The notes below the pieces were generated by a model. That model had not been told where the DNA came from. It worked only from the letters and a program-made list of their open reading frames with translations, and made no database searches. From the NCBI RefSeq assembly GCF_003259845.1, contig NZ_QLMJ01000003.1:1-64000 (forward strand): a stretch of DNA of 64,000 nt. The letters are read 5' to 3'. Made by a program: the position numbers and the translations under genes. Source of the stretch: Actinoplanes lutulentus (GTDB lineage Bacteria > Actinomycetota > Actinomycetes > Mycobacteriales > Micromonosporaceae). Of the stretch, positions 17,089-26,077 are shown piece after piece; positions within the stretch are counted from its first letter, which is position 1, and each line of letters begins with the position of its first letter.

Positions 17089-18654
17089 GTGAGTGTTGAT
17101 GGGTCGGGTGTTTGGATCAGCCGGTTCGACGATGGCGAGCTGCGGAAGCGGGCCGCCGGAGTGGATCCGGGACTTCCTCTTGCGGGGCTGACGTTCGCGG
17201 TCAAGGACAACATCGACGTTGCCGGGCTGCCGACCACCGCGGCCTGTCCGGACTTCGCCTACCAGCCGGAACGCAGCGCCGCGGTGGTCACGCGCCTGGA
17301 GAACGCCGGAGCGATCGCGGTCGGGAAGACCAATCTGGACCAGTTCGCGACCGGCCTGACCGGCGCGAGATCGCCCTACGGATCGCCGGAAAGCGTCTTC
17401 GGCGGCGGGTTGATCTCCGGTGGGTCGAGCTCCGGATCGGCGGTCGCTGTCGCGAACGGATCAGTGGACTTCGCGCTCGGTACCGACACGGCGGGCTCCG
17501 GCCGGGTGCCCGCGGCGCTCAACGGGATCTACGGCATCAAACCCACCCGTGGCCTGCTCAGCACGCTCGGTGTGGTGCCGGCCTGCCGCTCGCTGGACTG
17601 CGTCTCGATCTTCGCGCGGGACCTGTCGACGGCGCGGCGGGTGATGCGGGTGGCGCGCGGGCCGGAGCGAGACGATCCCTGGTCGAGGGAAGGGCGCCGG
17701 CAAGGAAAACGAGGCCGGCCTCGGATCGGCGTTCCGGAGAGCATCGAGGCGGACGCCGGGCAGGAGAAGGCGTTCGCGCGGTTCGCCGGTGACACCACGG
17801 TGGACATCAGCCCTCTGCTGGAGGCCGGTGACCTGCTCTACCGCGGCCCGTGGGTGGCGGAGCGGCTGGCTGACCTCGGCGATTTCCTCGCGAGCAACCC
17901 GGATGCGTTCCTGCCGATCACCCGGGAGGTCCTCAAAACCGGGCTGGGGTACACCGCCGCTGATGCGTTCCGGGCACAGCACCGGCTTCAGGAACTGCGG
18001 GCGGCCGCCGACCGGATGTGGGAACACATCGACGTGCTGGTGCTGCCGACGATCGGGACCACGTTCACGCACGACGAGATCGCCGAGGACCCGATCGGGC
18101 ACAACCTGACGCTCGGGCGGTACACCCAGTTCGCGAACCTGCTGGATCTGGCCGCGGTGACCGTGCCGAACGGGTTCACCGAGGACGGCCGGCCCGCGTC
18201 GATCACGCTGTTCGGACCGGCGTTCAGTGACGACACCCTGATGGAGCTGGCCCTGAGTCTTCCGCGGGAGGACGTGATGACGCTCGCCGTCGTCGGGCTG
18301 CATCTCCGTGGCGAACCACGCAACGACGAACTCCTCGACCGTGGCGGACGGCTGCTGCGGACGACGCGCACCGCGCCCTGCTATCGCCTCTATCAGCTGC
18401 CGAGCGGCGCTCCGGGTCTGGTCCGCGACAAAGGGGGCGCCTCGATCGAGGTCGAGCTCTGGCAGCTGCCGGCCTCGAAGGTCGGCGGCTTCCTCGCCGG
18501 CATTCCGGCGCCGCTGGCCCTGGGCCGGCTCGAGCTGGAGGACGGCGCCCAGGTCACCGGCTTCCTCTGCGAGGCGTACGCCGCGAACGGCGCACCGGAC
18601 ATCACCGCCAGCGGCGGCTGGCGGAACCACCGCCTGAAGGGATCTCACTCATGA
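17089..18654 (+). CDS. atzF: allophanate hydrolase
   Basis: This 521-residue amidase-signature enzyme hydrolyses allophanate (urea-1-carboxylate) toward ammonia and CO2. The Ser-cisSer-Lys triad is visible: Lys39 in FAVKDNIDV, about Ser114 in GGSSSGS, and Ser137 in GTDTAGSGR. Residues ~395-520 (from [19 protein letters not shown] to NHRL) match the allophanate hydrolase C-terminal domain that processes the carboxycarbamate intermediate, so the protein is full length. The start is GTG at 17089; the nearby ATG codons are out of frame. It is the first gene of an operon, and its stop overlaps the next ATG. Confidence 0.92.
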   Translation: MSVDGSGVWISRFDDGELRKRAAGVDPGLPLAGLTFAVKDNIDVAGLPTTAACPDFAYQPERSAAVVTRLENAGAIAVGKTNLDQFATGLTGARSPYGSPESVFGGGLISGGSSSGSAVAVANGSVDFALGTDTAGSGRVPAALNGIYGIKPTRGLLSTLGVVPACRSLDCVSIFARDLSTARRVMRVARGPERDDPWSREGRRQGKRGRPRIGVPESIEADAGQEKAFARFAGDTTVDISPLLEAGDLLYRGPWVAERLADLGDFLASNPDAFLPITREVLKTGLGYTAADAFRAQHRLQELRAAADRMWEHIDVLVLPTIGTTFTHDEIAEDPIGHNLTLGRYTQFANLLDLAAVTVPNGFTEDGRPASITLFGPAFSDDTLMELALSLPREDVMTLAVVGLHLRGEPRNDELLDRGGRLLRTTRTAPCYRLYQLPSGAPGLVRDKGGASIEVELWQLPASKVGGFLAGIPAPLALGRLELEDGAQVTGFLCEAYAANGAPDITASGGWRNHRLKGSHS

Positions 18655-19349
18655 CCGCACGCATCGGCCCGGTCGAGGCCAACCCGTACACCTGGCCCTA
18701 CGACGGCTCGGTCCCGGTGGAGCGGACCGCGCTGCTCTGCATCGACTGGCAGACCGACTTCTGCGGGCCCGGTGGATATGTCGACGCGATGGGTTACGAC
18801 ATCGAGCTGACCCGGGCCGGCCTGCCGAACACCGCGAAACTCCTCTCGCACGTCCGCGAGCTGGGGATGCTCGTGATCCATACCCGGGAGGGTCACGACG
18901 CGGACCTCTCCGACCTGCCGGCCAACAAGAAGTGGCGGTCGGCTCGGATCGGAGCGGGGATCGGCGATCCGGGCCCGTGCGGACGGATCCTGATCAAGGG
19001 CGAGCCGGGCTGGGAGATCGTGCCCGAGGTCGCTCCGGCGCCGGGCGAGGTCGTGATCGACAAGCCGGGGAAGGGCGCGTTCTACGCCACCAACCTCGAC
19101 CTCGTTCTGCGTACGCATGGGATCTCGCATTTGATCCTCACCGGCATCACCACTGATGTCTGCGTGCACACCACCATGCGCGAGGCGAACGACCGTGGTT
19201 ACGAGTGCTTGATCCTCAGCGACTGCACCGGCGCCACGGATCCGTCCAATCACACCGCCGCGCTGCACATGGTCACCATGCAGGGCGGTGTCTTCGGCTG
19301 CGTCGCCACTTCGGACGACGTGATCGCGGCGACAACAACGGAGGCCTGA
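18651..19349 (+). CDS. biuH: biuret amidohydrolase-type cysteine hydrolase
   Basis: This 232-residue isochorismatase-like hydrolase has Asp32 (CIDWQTDF), Lys141 (DKPGKGAFY) and Cys171 (TTDVCVHTT), the Asp-Lys-Cys triad of the biuret hydrolase/RutB group. Biuret hydrolase releases ammonia from biuret to give allophanate, the AtzF substrate, and the gene overlaps atzF by 4 bases (ATGA). That context makes biuret the most likely substrate. A ureidoacrylate or N-carbamoyl substrate is the alternative. Confidence 0.8.
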   Translation: MTARIGPVEANPYTWPYDGSVPVERTALLCIDWQTDFCGPGGYVDAMGYDIELTRAGLPNTAKLLSHVRELGMLVIHTREGHDADLSDLPANKKWRSARIGAGIGDPGPCGRILIKGEPGWEIVPEVAPAPGEVVIDKPGKGAFYATNLDLVLRTHGISHLILTGITTDVCVHTTMREANDRGYECLILSDCTGATDPSNHTAALHMVTMQGGVFGCVATSDDVIAATTTEA

Positions 19350-20014
19350 TGCCCAGCGTCGACGCCAAACCCGGAAATTTCACGTTCGATTTAGATAAAA
19401 CCGCACTAATTGTGATCGATATGCAGCGGGACTTCCTGATGCCCGGCGGCTTCGGAGAGTCCCTCGGCAACGACGTGTCCCAGCTGCGCCGGACCATCGA
19501 GCCGCTGGCGGCGCTCATCGCGGCATGGCGCTCACAAGGCCTGCCGATCATCCACACCCGCGAGGGACACAAGCCGGATTTGTCCGACTGTCCCCCGGCG
19601 AAACTCAACCGCGGCGCGCCCAGCCAGCGCATCGGCGATCCCGGCGCCTTCGGCCGGATCCTCATCCAGGGCGAATACGGCCACGACATCATCGACGAGC
19701 TCCAGCCCGTCGGTGACGAGGTCGTGATCGACAAGCCGGGAAAGGGCGCCTTTTATGCGACCGATTTGTCGGAAATTCTCGAAAAATCGGGCGTCACCAG
19801 CCTCATCGTCACCGGCGTGACGACCGAGGTCTGCGTGCACACCACTGTCCGGGAAGCGAACGACCGGGGTTACGAGTGCCTGGTCCTGGCCGACTGCGTC
19901 GGTTCCTACTTCCCGGAGTTCCAGCAGGTCGGCCTCCAGATGATCGCCGCACAGGGCGGCATCTTCGGTTGGGTCGCCGAATCCCCCGCAGTGATCTCCG
20001 CCATTCAGGAGTGA
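19349..20014 (+). CDS. second biuret hydrolase-like cysteine hydrolase (paralogue)
   Basis: This 221-residue isochorismatase-like hydrolase has Asp24 (VIDMQRDF), Lys132 (DKPGKGAFY) and Cys162 (TTEVCVHTT). It shares long identical stretches with the preceding gene, including the segment [17 protein letters not shown], so the pair looks like a duplication. ATG overlaps the upstream stop by one base (TGATG) and follows GGAGG. The two enzymes may act on different carbamoyl substrates or on biuret and a further ureido compound; the sequence does not decide. Local codon use (GATTTAGATAAA) is more A/T-rich at its 5' end than its neighbours. Confidence 0.85.
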   Translation: MPSVDAKPGNFTFDLDKTALIVIDMQRDFLMPGGFGESLGNDVSQLRRTIEPLAALIAAWRSQGLPIIHTREGHKPDLSDCPPAKLNRGAPSQRIGDPGAFGRILIQGEYGHDIIDELQPVGDEVVIDKPGKGAFYATDLSEILEKSGVTSLIVTGVTTEVCVHTTVREANDRGYECLVLADCVGSYFPEFQQVGLQMIAAQGGIFGWVAESPAVISAIQE

Positions 20015-20018
20015 AGAT

Positions 20019-21602
20019 ATGACCACCTCCACGGCCGCACCCGCCAAGCTGCCTTACTGGGTCCGGGGTGACACCAACGCCTTCTTCGGCTTCGGCGTCA
20101 ACGTCCTGGTCAACGTGCTCACCCTCACCGGCCTCTGTATCGGCGTGATCGGGCTGCCGGCCGGCGACGTCTTCGGCGTCATCCTGCCCGCGCTCGGTGT
20201 CGCCCTGGTCGCCGGCAACATCTACTACACGTACCTGGCGCGCAGGCTCTCCATCAAAGAGAACCGCACCGATGTGACAGCTCTCCCGTACGGCCCGAGC
20301 GTCCCGCACATGTTCATCGTGATCTTCGTGATCATGCTGCCGATCTACCTGACCACGAAGAACCCGATCCAGGCGTGGACCGCCGGCATCGCGTGGGCGT
20401 TCATCATCGGCGTGATCGTGCTGATCGGCGCGTTCGTCGGCCCGTACATCCGCAAGTACACGCCGCGCGCGGCGCTGCTCGGCACCCTGGCCGGCATCTC
20501 GATCACGTTCATCTCGATGAACCCGGCCGGGAACATGTGGAGTTACGCCTGGATCGCCCTGCCGGTCTTCGGCATGCTGCTCATCGGCCTGCTCACCGAC
20601 GTGAAGCTGCCCTACAACTTCCCGATCGGCCTGGCCGCGCTGCTGGTCGGCTCGGCGATCGGCTGGATCGGCGGCGCCATGAGCGTGCCGGACGTGACCG
20701 CGGCGGCACGCGACATCGCGTTCGCGTTCCCGCACCTGAAGTTCGACCTGCTGCTCGACGGCCTGCAGGACATGGCGCCGCTGCTGGCGACCGCGATCCC
20801 GCTCGGCGTCTACAACTTCACCGAGGCGATGACCAACGTGGAGAGCGCCGCCACCGCCGGTGACCGCTACAACCTGCGCAGCGTGCTGCTGGCCGACGGC
20901 GCCGGCGCGGTGATCGGTTCCTGCCTGGGCTCGCCGTTCCCGCCCGCCGTCTACGTCGGCCACCCGGGCTGGAAGGCGGCCGGTGGCCGTACCGGTTACT
21001 CGATGGCGACCGGCGTGGTGATCGCTCTGCTCTGCTTCTTCGGCCTGTTCGGCCTGCTCGGAGCGATCTTCCCGACCGCCGCGATCGTGCCCATCCTGCT
21101 CTACATCGGCCTGCTGATCGGCGCGCAGGCGTTCCAGGCGACACCACGGGCGCACGCCGCCGCCGTGGTGGCCGCGCTGATACCGAACATCGCGTCCTGG
21201 GCGACCGGGCAGATGGACAACGTGCTCTCCGCTGCCGGCACGTCGGCGGCCGAGGTCGGCAACGACGCGCTGGCCGGCGCCGGTGTCGTCTACGGGGGCC
21301 TGAAGACGCTCGGCGAGGGCGCGATCCTGGCCGGCCTGGTGCTCGGCGCGATCGTCGCCTTCATCATCGACAAACGCTTCTGGCACGCCGCGGTCTTCGC
21401 CGGAACCGGCGCGGTGCTCACCTTCATCGGTCTGATCCACGCCGAGAAGGTGCAGTGGAACGCCGACGGCCCGGTCTCGCTCGGTTACCTTTTCCTCACC
21501 GTCGTCTGCGTCCTCTTCGCACTCGGCAAGCCCACCCCGCGCGAGCCCGAGCCCGGCGAGGCCGAGCTGCTCGCCGAGGAGGAGCCGGTTCCCGCCAAGT
21601 GA
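20019..21602 (+). CDS. NCS2/AzgA-like permease, putative urea-derivative or purine transporter
   Basis: This 527-residue integral membrane protein has about 12 hydrophobic segments. It resembles xanthine/uracil/adenine permeases (NCS2 superfamily), with the motif ENRTDVTALPYGPSVP after the second segment and a glycine- and proline-rich central region. The C-terminus is a short acidic cytoplasmic tail (EPEPGEAELLAEEE). It starts 4 bases after the second hydrolase gene, so it belongs to the operon. By context it may import biuret, cyanurate, allantoin-like or purine compounds. The substrate is inferred from neighbours only. Confidence 0.8.
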   Translation: MTTSTAAPAKLPYWVRGDTNAFFGFGVNVLVNVLTLTGLCIGVIGLPAGDVFGVILPALGVALVAGNIYYTYLARRLSIKENRTDVTALPYGPSVPHMFIVIFVIMLPIYLTTKNPIQAWTAGIAWAFIIGVIVLIGAFVGPYIRKYTPRAALLGTLAGISITFISMNPAGNMWSYAWIALPVFGMLLIGLLTDVKLPYNFPIGLAALLVGSAIGWIGGAMSVPDVTAAARDIAFAFPHLKFDLLLDGLQDMAPLLATAIPLGVYNFTEAMTNVESAATAGDRYNLRSVLLADGAGAVIGSCLGSPFPPAVYVGHPGWKAAGGRTGYSMATGVVIALLCFFGLFGLLGAIFPTAAIVPILLYIGLLIGAQAFQATPRAHAAAVVAALIPNIASWATGQMDNVLSAAGTSAAEVGNDALAGAGVVYGGLKTLGEGAILAGLVLGAIVAFIIDKRFWHAAVFAGTGAVLTFIGLIHAEKVQWNADGPVSLGYLFLTVVCVLFALGKPTPREPEPGEAELLAEEEPVPAK

Positions 21603-21611
21603 CACCCTGAT

Positions 21612-21643
21612 CCGGCGCGGCCTCGCCCCCGGGGCCGCGCCGG
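21612..21643 (+). other. intra-operon hairpin between permease and atzH-like gene
   Basis: A perfect 11-bp GC-rich inverted repeat (21612-21622 with 21633-21643) fills most of the 56-base gap. No T-tract follows, and an AGGAG ribosome-binding site for the next gene begins 6 bases later. It may act as an mRNA stabiliser, a partial terminator or a processing site that sets lower expression of the last gene. Confidence 0.55.
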
Positions 21644-21658
21644 CGATAGGAGACCTTC

Positions 21659-22027
21659 ATGGAGAGAGATCTACCCGAAGTGATCACCGAGGTCACCGCG
21701 GCGTTCGAAGCCTACGAGCGAGCCCTGGTCGCGAACGACGTCGATGCGATCCTCGGATTCTTCGCCGCCGACGCGGTCCGTTTCGGCATCGCCGATCAGC
21801 AGTTCGGCATCGAAGAACAAACCCGGTGGCGGCGAGCGCAGAGCGCTCTGCCGCCGGGCCGCTGGCTGAAGGAGACCGACATTCAGGGGTACGGGCGAAG
21901 CACGGCGATCGTCACGACGATGTTCGGTTACCACGGCAGCGACATTCAGGGCCGTCAATCACAGACCTGGGTACGGCTACCGGAAGGGTGGCGAATCGTC
22001 ACCGCCCACGTCTCCGAGCCCCGGTAA
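21659..22027 (+). CDS. AtzH/HpxZ-like protein (DUF3225, NTF2-like fold)
   Basis: This 122-residue protein begins DLPEVITEVTAAFEAYERALVANDVDAI and ends GRQSQTWVRLPEGWRIVTAHVS, the hallmarks of the AtzH/HpxZ family. Members accompany amidase genes in cyanurate, oxalurate and allantoin catabolism; AtzH is reported to act on a dicarboxyurea-type intermediate in the cyanuric-acid pathway. It is the last gene of the biuret/allophanate operon, after a hairpin. Neither atzD nor atzE/atzG is present here. Confidence 0.85.
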   Translation: MERDLPEVITEVTAAFEAYERALVANDVDAILGFFAADAVRFGIADQQFGIEEQTRWRRAQSALPPGRWLKETDIQGYGRSTAIVTTMFGYHGSDIQGRQSQTWVRLPEGWRIVTAHVSEPR

Positions 22028-22089
22028 ACGCTTATCCAGGCCTCCCCGGGGAATGCGGAGGGTCACGTTCCCCAACACAGGAGGCATCC

Positions 22090-22962
22090 GTGGACCCACG
22101 CGACCAGTACCCGAAGCCGGAATACGACGGCGGCGACCTGACACCGCCCGGCCTCACCTCGCAGATGCCCGACCGGCCCGATCACGGCGAGGAGACGTAC
22201 CGCGGCAGCGGCCGCCTGACCGGCCGGAAAGCGGTCATCACGGGTGGCGACTCCGGCATCGGCCGGGCCGTGGCGATCGCGTACGCCCGGGAGGGCGCCG
22301 ACGTGCTCATCTCGTACCTGCCCGAGGAGGAGCCGGACGCGCGGGAGACCGCCGCCTGGATCGAGAAGGCCGGCCGGAAAGCGGTGACCGTCCCCGGCGA
22401 CATCCGCGACGAGGCGCACTGCCGGGCGATCATCGACCGGGCGGTTTCCGATCTCGGCGGCCTGGACATCCTGGTGAACAACGCCGCGTACCAGATGGCT
22501 CAGCCCGGTGGGATCGCCGACATCACCGACGAGCAGTTCGACCGGGTCATGAAGACCAACCTGTACGCGATGTTCTGGCTCTGCCGGGCCGCGGTGCCGC
22601 ACCTGCGTCCCGGGGCCACGATCATCAACACGGCGTCGGTTCAGGCGTACCTGTCGTCGAGTGCGCTTGTTGATTACGCCACCACCAAGGGTGGCATCGT
22701 GGCATTCACCAAGGCGCTCGCCGAGGACCTGGCGGACAAGGGCGTGCGGGTCAACGCCGTCGCGCCCGGCCCGATCTGGACTCCGCTGATCCCGGCCACC
22801 ATGCCCGAGGAGAAGGTGAAGTCGTTCGGCGGCGACACTCCGCTCGGCCGCGCCGGCCAGCCCGCCGAACTGGCCGCCGCGTACGTCTATTTCGCGAGCC
22901 CCGAGTCGAGTTACACCACCGGCGAGGTACTCGGCGTGACCGGCGGCAAGCCGGTCAGCTAG
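22090..22962 (+). CDS. SDR-family oxidoreductase (YghA/general-stress type)
   Basis: This 290-residue short-chain dehydrogenase has the nucleotide-binding motif TGGDSGIG near residue 53, the LVNNAAY motif, and a catalytic Tyr-Lys in YATTK. The ~45-residue extension ahead of the Rossmann fold (DPRDQYPKPEYDGGDL to GSGRLTG) and the ending SSYTTGEVLGVTGGKPVS place it in the YghA/YdaD-like group, often stress-induced and NADP(H)-linked. The start is GTG after AGGAGG. The substrate is unknown. Confidence 0.88.
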   Translation: MDPRDQYPKPEYDGGDLTPPGLTSQMPDRPDHGEETYRGSGRLTGRKAVITGGDSGIGRAVAIAYAREGADVLISYLPEEEPDARETAAWIEKAGRKAVTVPGDIRDEAHCRAIIDRAVSDLGGLDILVNNAAYQMAQPGGIADITDEQFDRVMKTNLYAMFWLCRAAVPHLRPGATIINTASVQAYLSSSALVDYATTKGGIVAFTKALAEDLADKGVRVNAVAPGPIWTPLIPATMPEEKVKSFGGDTPLGRAGQPAELAAAYVYFASPESSYTTGEVLGVTGGKPVS

Positions 22963-22971
22963 AGCCGGTCG

Positions 22972-23712
22972 CTAGCTCGTGAAGACTCCGGTGACCCAGT
23001 TGACAGCGGTCATCACCCACTCGGTCTGCTGCAGGTGAGCCAGGCCGACGCCGATCAGGAAGACGCCAGCGGCCATGTGGGCGCCGCGGGCGGTGTGCCG
23101 CTGACGGCCGAGCTGGCGTTCCAGCACAACGCGGCCGACGAGGCGGGACAGCGCGAACACGCCCGCGGCGACCACCAGCGACGTCACGAAGACGATGATC
23201 GGGGTGAGCATCGAGCCGTCCGACGAGAGCACCCAGATGCCCCAGGAGATGAACGCGAAGATCAGCGGCGCGTTGCTCCACTCGCTGCCCCGGCGCAGCC
23301 GGCGGATGTGCCAGCTCAGCGGCTGCCGTTCCGGGCCGTGACCGGTCTCCTGCGGCCAGCCGGTGCCGGTCGGCTCGTGCTCCGCCGTGTACTGCTCGGT
23401 GCGCTGGGTGACCCGGGCGCGGCCGCGACTGAACGGCGAGGCCTCCGGAGCGGCCGGATGCGCACCGTGCGGGCCGAACGGCGGCACCGAGGGGTTCTGC
23501 GCCTGGGTGTGCGGCGCGGGCGACTGAGGCGCCTCAGGGCGCTGGACGCGCGTGCGCTGATCAGGATGCTGGACCTGGGTTTGCGGCGCCTGGGTGTGCG
23601 GGGCCTGCTCGTGCTGGGACGAATGGGACACGGGCGTGGTCGGCGCCTCGGCCCACGGGTCCTGCGGCGGCATGTCGAGCGTCCGCTCGGACCACTGCGG
23701 TTGCTCCGGCAT
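22972..23712 (-). CDS. membrane protein with Pro/Gln/His-rich N-terminal domain
   Basis: This 246-residue protein has a disordered N-terminal ~130 residues made of Pro, Gln, His and Thr repeats (HTQAPQTQVQHP and similar). About three transmembrane segments follow, around residues 150-165, 170-195 and 215-245. The ATG follows GAGAGGGG. It is convergent with the SDR gene (9-base gap) and divergent from the acetyltransferase gene. No known family is recognised, so the function is unknown. Confidence 0.7.
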   Translation of the reverse strand: MPEQPQWSERTLDMPPQDPWAEAPTTPVSHSSQHEQAPHTQAPQTQVQHPDQRTRVQRPEAPQSPAPHTQAQNPSVPPFGPHGAHPAAPEASPFSRGRARVTQRTEQYTAEHEPTGTGWPQETGHGPERQPLSWHIRRLRRGSEWSNAPLIFAFISWGIWVLSSDGSMLTPIIVFVTSLVVAAGVFALSRLVGRVVLERQLGRQRHTARGAHMAAGVFLIGVGLAHLQQTEWVMTAVNWVTGVFTS

Positions 23713-23814
23713 GGTTCCCCTCTCAACTCCGCGGTCGGCGACCTGCGTCAGTTCGAGAGTAACGAGCCAACAAATCGGTCGCCCTGGCCCACGCCAGTCC
23801 GTTACACACATGCC

Positions 23815-25029
23815 ATGGACGAAGAGCTTTCGGTACGCCCCGCGACCCCTGCCGATTTCACCGCGATCTGCGATCTGCTGGGGACCGTGTTCCACGAAGA
23901 GGTCTTCCCCGACCTCGAGGCCGAGGTCTACGAGACCGAGCGTTCGCTGGTCGCGGATGACCGAGGAACGGTGGTCGGGCACGCCGACGCTTTCACCCGT
24001 GATCTCACTGTTCCGGGCGCTGTGGTCCCGGCCGCGCACGTCTCCGGGGTCGGCGTGCTGCCCACCCATCGACGGCGCGGGATCCTGACCCGGCTGATGC
24101 ACCGGCAGCTGCGCGAGATCGCCGAGGCGGGGCGGGAGCCGCTCGCGGTGCTCTGGGCCAGCGAGACCAAGATCTACCCCAGGTTCGGGTACGGGCCGGC
24201 GAGCAACCGCCTCGTGCTGTCGATCATGAACCGTGAGGTTCGTCTCCCGGCGCCTCCGGCCGCACCCACCGGTCACCTGCGGATGGGCGATCCGAAAGAG
24301 CTGCTCGCCGACATCGGCAAGGTCTACGAGCAGCTGCGGCCGTCCCGGGTGGGCTGGGCGAGCCGGGACGACCGCTGGTGGCGGTACGTGCTGAGTGACC
24401 TCAAGGAGAAGCGTGAGGGCGCCACCCAGCTGCGTGCCGTGGTGCACGAGGGACCGGGCGGACCGACCGGGTACGCACTGTGGCGGGCCAAGGACCAGTG
24501 GACCGACCACGGGCCGGACAGCGAGGTGCGGGTCCGCGAGGTGGCGGCCGCCGACCCGGAGACGTACCAGGCTCTCTGGCGGTTCCTCCTCGGCATCGAC
24601 CTGACCCGCCGGGTGAACTACTCGCTGGGCGCGCTCGACGAGCCGTTGCAATACCTGGTCGACGAGCCACGGCGGCTCGCGCCGAGAGTCTCCGACGGCC
24701 TCTGGATCCGCCTCGTCGACCTGCCGGCCGCGCTGGCCGCCCGCCGGTACCTGACCGACGTCGACGTGGTGCTCGAGGTGACCGACCCGATCCTGGAGCA
24801 GAACTCCGGCCGCTGGCGTCTGATCGGCGGACCGGACGGCGCGGTGTGTACGCGTACCACCGAGCCGGCCGACCTGGTCTGCTCGGTGACCGATCTCGGC
24901 GCGGCCTACCTGGGTTCGGCCTCGCTGTCCACGCTCGCGGCGGCCGGGCGGGTACGCCAGCTGACCGGCAACGATCCGGCGACCGCGTTCCGCTGGCACC
25001 GGCAGCCGAGTCCGACCGAAGTCTTCTGA
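23815..25029 (+). CDS. Eis-like GNAT N-acetyltransferase
   Basis: This 404-residue protein shows the Eis family architecture. A first GNAT domain (residues 1-~150) has the acetyl-CoA-binding signature SGVGVLPTHRRRGILTRLM. A second GNAT-like domain and a C-terminal SCP2-like domain follow. The protein ends in Phe (SPTEVF), as in Eis, where the terminal carboxylate takes part in catalysis. Eis enzymes acetylate amines of aminoglycosides, peptides or proteins. The native substrate here is unknown. It is divergently transcribed from the preceding membrane protein. Confidence 0.88.
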   Translation: MDEELSVRPATPADFTAICDLLGTVFHEEVFPDLEAEVYETERSLVADDRGTVVGHADAFTRDLTVPGAVVPAAHVSGVGVLPTHRRRGILTRLMHRQLREIAEAGREPLAVLWASETKIYPRFGYGPASNRLVLSIMNREVRLPAPPAAPTGHLRMGDPKELLADIGKVYEQLRPSRVGWASRDDRWWRYVLSDLKEKREGATQLRAVVHEGPGGPTGYALWRAKDQWTDHGPDSEVRVREVAAADPETYQALWRFLLGIDLTRRVNYSLGALDEPLQYLVDEPRRLAPRVSDGLWIRLVDLPAALAARRYLTDVDVVLEVTDPILEQNSGRWRLIGGPDGAVCTRTTEPADLVCSVTDLGAAYLGSASLSTLAAAGRVRQLTGNDPATAFRWHRQPSPTEVF

Positions 25030-25059
25030 GGTGGCGGGGGCAGCGGTACCGTCGGCGGC

Positions 25060-25536
25060 ATGGGTCAGCCCGAACGCCGTCGCCGTCGCGTCCGTCCCCC
25101 GTCGGGGTCGGCCGCGCAAGCGGCCGACGCCCCGCCCGCCGAGACGGCCGACGAGGTACCGCCCGTCCCGAGGACCGGGCCGATCCCAGGCCCGCCTCCG
25201 GTCGTCAGCGCTCCTCCGGTGCCGGGGCCGCCGCCGGTGCCACATCCGCAGCCTGGGCCGCCCCCGGGGGCCGAGGTGAGCGCTCCGAAAGCTCGCGCCA
25301 CCTTCCCCCGGCGTCCGGCGCCGGGTCAGGGCAGCGGCGGGCCGCCCGACGAGCGGGAGTCCGAGCGCGGGCTGCGCGGCCTGGTCGGTTCCGGGTCGTC
25401 GCAGGTCAGCGTGGGCGCGGCACTGCGCGCCCGGGACGCGTCCCGAGCGGGTGACGCCGAGATCGCCGCTGCCGAGCGCGACCTCGTGATCGTCCGCCGC
25501 AACTGGCTGCCCCGCGAGGAACTCCCCCGCCGCTGA
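25060..25536 (+). CDS. proline-rich hypothetical protein
   Basis: This 158-residue protein has a basic start (MGQPERRRRRVRPP), a proline-rich middle (PGPPPVVSAPPVPGPPPV) and a more ordered C-terminal ~60 residues rich in Arg/Glu/Ala (SVGAALRARDASRAGDAEIAAAERDLVIVRRNWLP). TACCGT lies 7 bases before the ATG, so the mRNA is probably leaderless. The conserved-looking C-terminal helix suggests a real actinobacterial protein. Function is unknown. Confidence 0.65.
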   Translation: MGQPERRRRRVRPPSGSAAQAADAPPAETADEVPPVPRTGPIPGPPPVVSAPPVPGPPPVPHPQPGPPPGAEVSAPKARATFPRRPAPGQGSGGPPDERESERGLRGLVGSGSSQVSVGAALRARDASRAGDAEIAAAERDLVIVRRNWLPREELPRR

Positions 25537-25540
25537 GAAA

Positions 25541-25580
25541 CGAAAAATCCGGCTGACTCCGCGGTGGAAGTCAGCCGGAT
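25541..25580 (-). terminator. terminator of rpiB, possibly bidirectional
   Basis: A perfect 12-bp stem (25547-25558 with 25569-25580) lies between the convergent proline-rich gene and rpiB. On the minus strand it is followed by TTTTTCGTTT, a good intrinsic terminator for rpiB. On the plus strand the tail is not T-rich. Confidence 0.85.
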
Positions 25581-25590
25581 AGGATCCTGG

Positions 25591-26064
25591 TCAGCTGGCG
25601 GGGAGCTCGGGGAGGACGCGGTCCTTCTCGTACGACGCGAGCTGGTCGATCCGGCGGGCGTGCCGGAGGTCGCCGGAGAACGGCGTGGCGATGAACGCCT
25701 CGACGAACGCGGTCGCCTCGTCGAGGGTGTGCTGCCGGGCGCCGATGGCGATCACGTTGCTGTCGTTGTGCTGGCGGGCCAGCTGGGCGATCTCGGCTTT
25801 CCACACCAGCGCGGAACGCACGCCGGGGACCTTGTTCGCCGCGATCTGCTCGCCGTTGCCGGAGCCACCGATCACGATGCCGAGCGAGCCCGGGTCGGCC
25901 ACCACCTTGGCGCCGGTGTGGAAGCAGAACGCCGGGTAGTCGTCCTCGGGGTCGTAAGCGTGCGGTCCGACGTCGACCACGTCATGCCCCTGCTTGATCA
26001 GGTGGTTGACGAGGTGACCCTTCAGCTCGAAGCCGGCGTGGTCGGATCCCAGGTAGAGACGCAT
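25591..26064 (-). CDS. rpiB: ribose-5-phosphate isomerase B
   Basis: This 157-residue enzyme interconverts ribulose-5-phosphate and ribose-5-phosphate in the pentose phosphate pathway. It begins MRLYLGSDHAGFELK and contains IGGSGNGEQIAANKVPGVRSALVW. This is the mycobacterial-type active-site loop, with Glu in place of the catalytic Cys of E. coli RpiB. The start ATG is unambiguous. It lies 13 bases after the alpha/beta hydrolase gene on the same strand and ends in an intrinsic terminator. Confidence 0.93.
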   Translation of the reverse strand: MRLYLGSDHAGFELKGHLVNHLIKQGHDVVDVGPHAYDPEDDYPAFCFHTGAKVVADPGSLGIVIGGSGNGEQIAANKVPGVRSALVWKAEIAQLARQHNDSNVIAIGARQHTLDEATAFVEAFIATPFSGDLRHARRIDQLASYEKDRVLPELPAS

Positions 26065-26077
26065 AATCCCAAGTCTT

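Noticed and set aside
19809..21605. A 598-codon minus-strand frame opposite the NCS2-like permease
   Set aside because: The permease on the plus strand has clear membrane segments and operon context. The opposite frame is Arg/Asp/Gln/His-rich noise.
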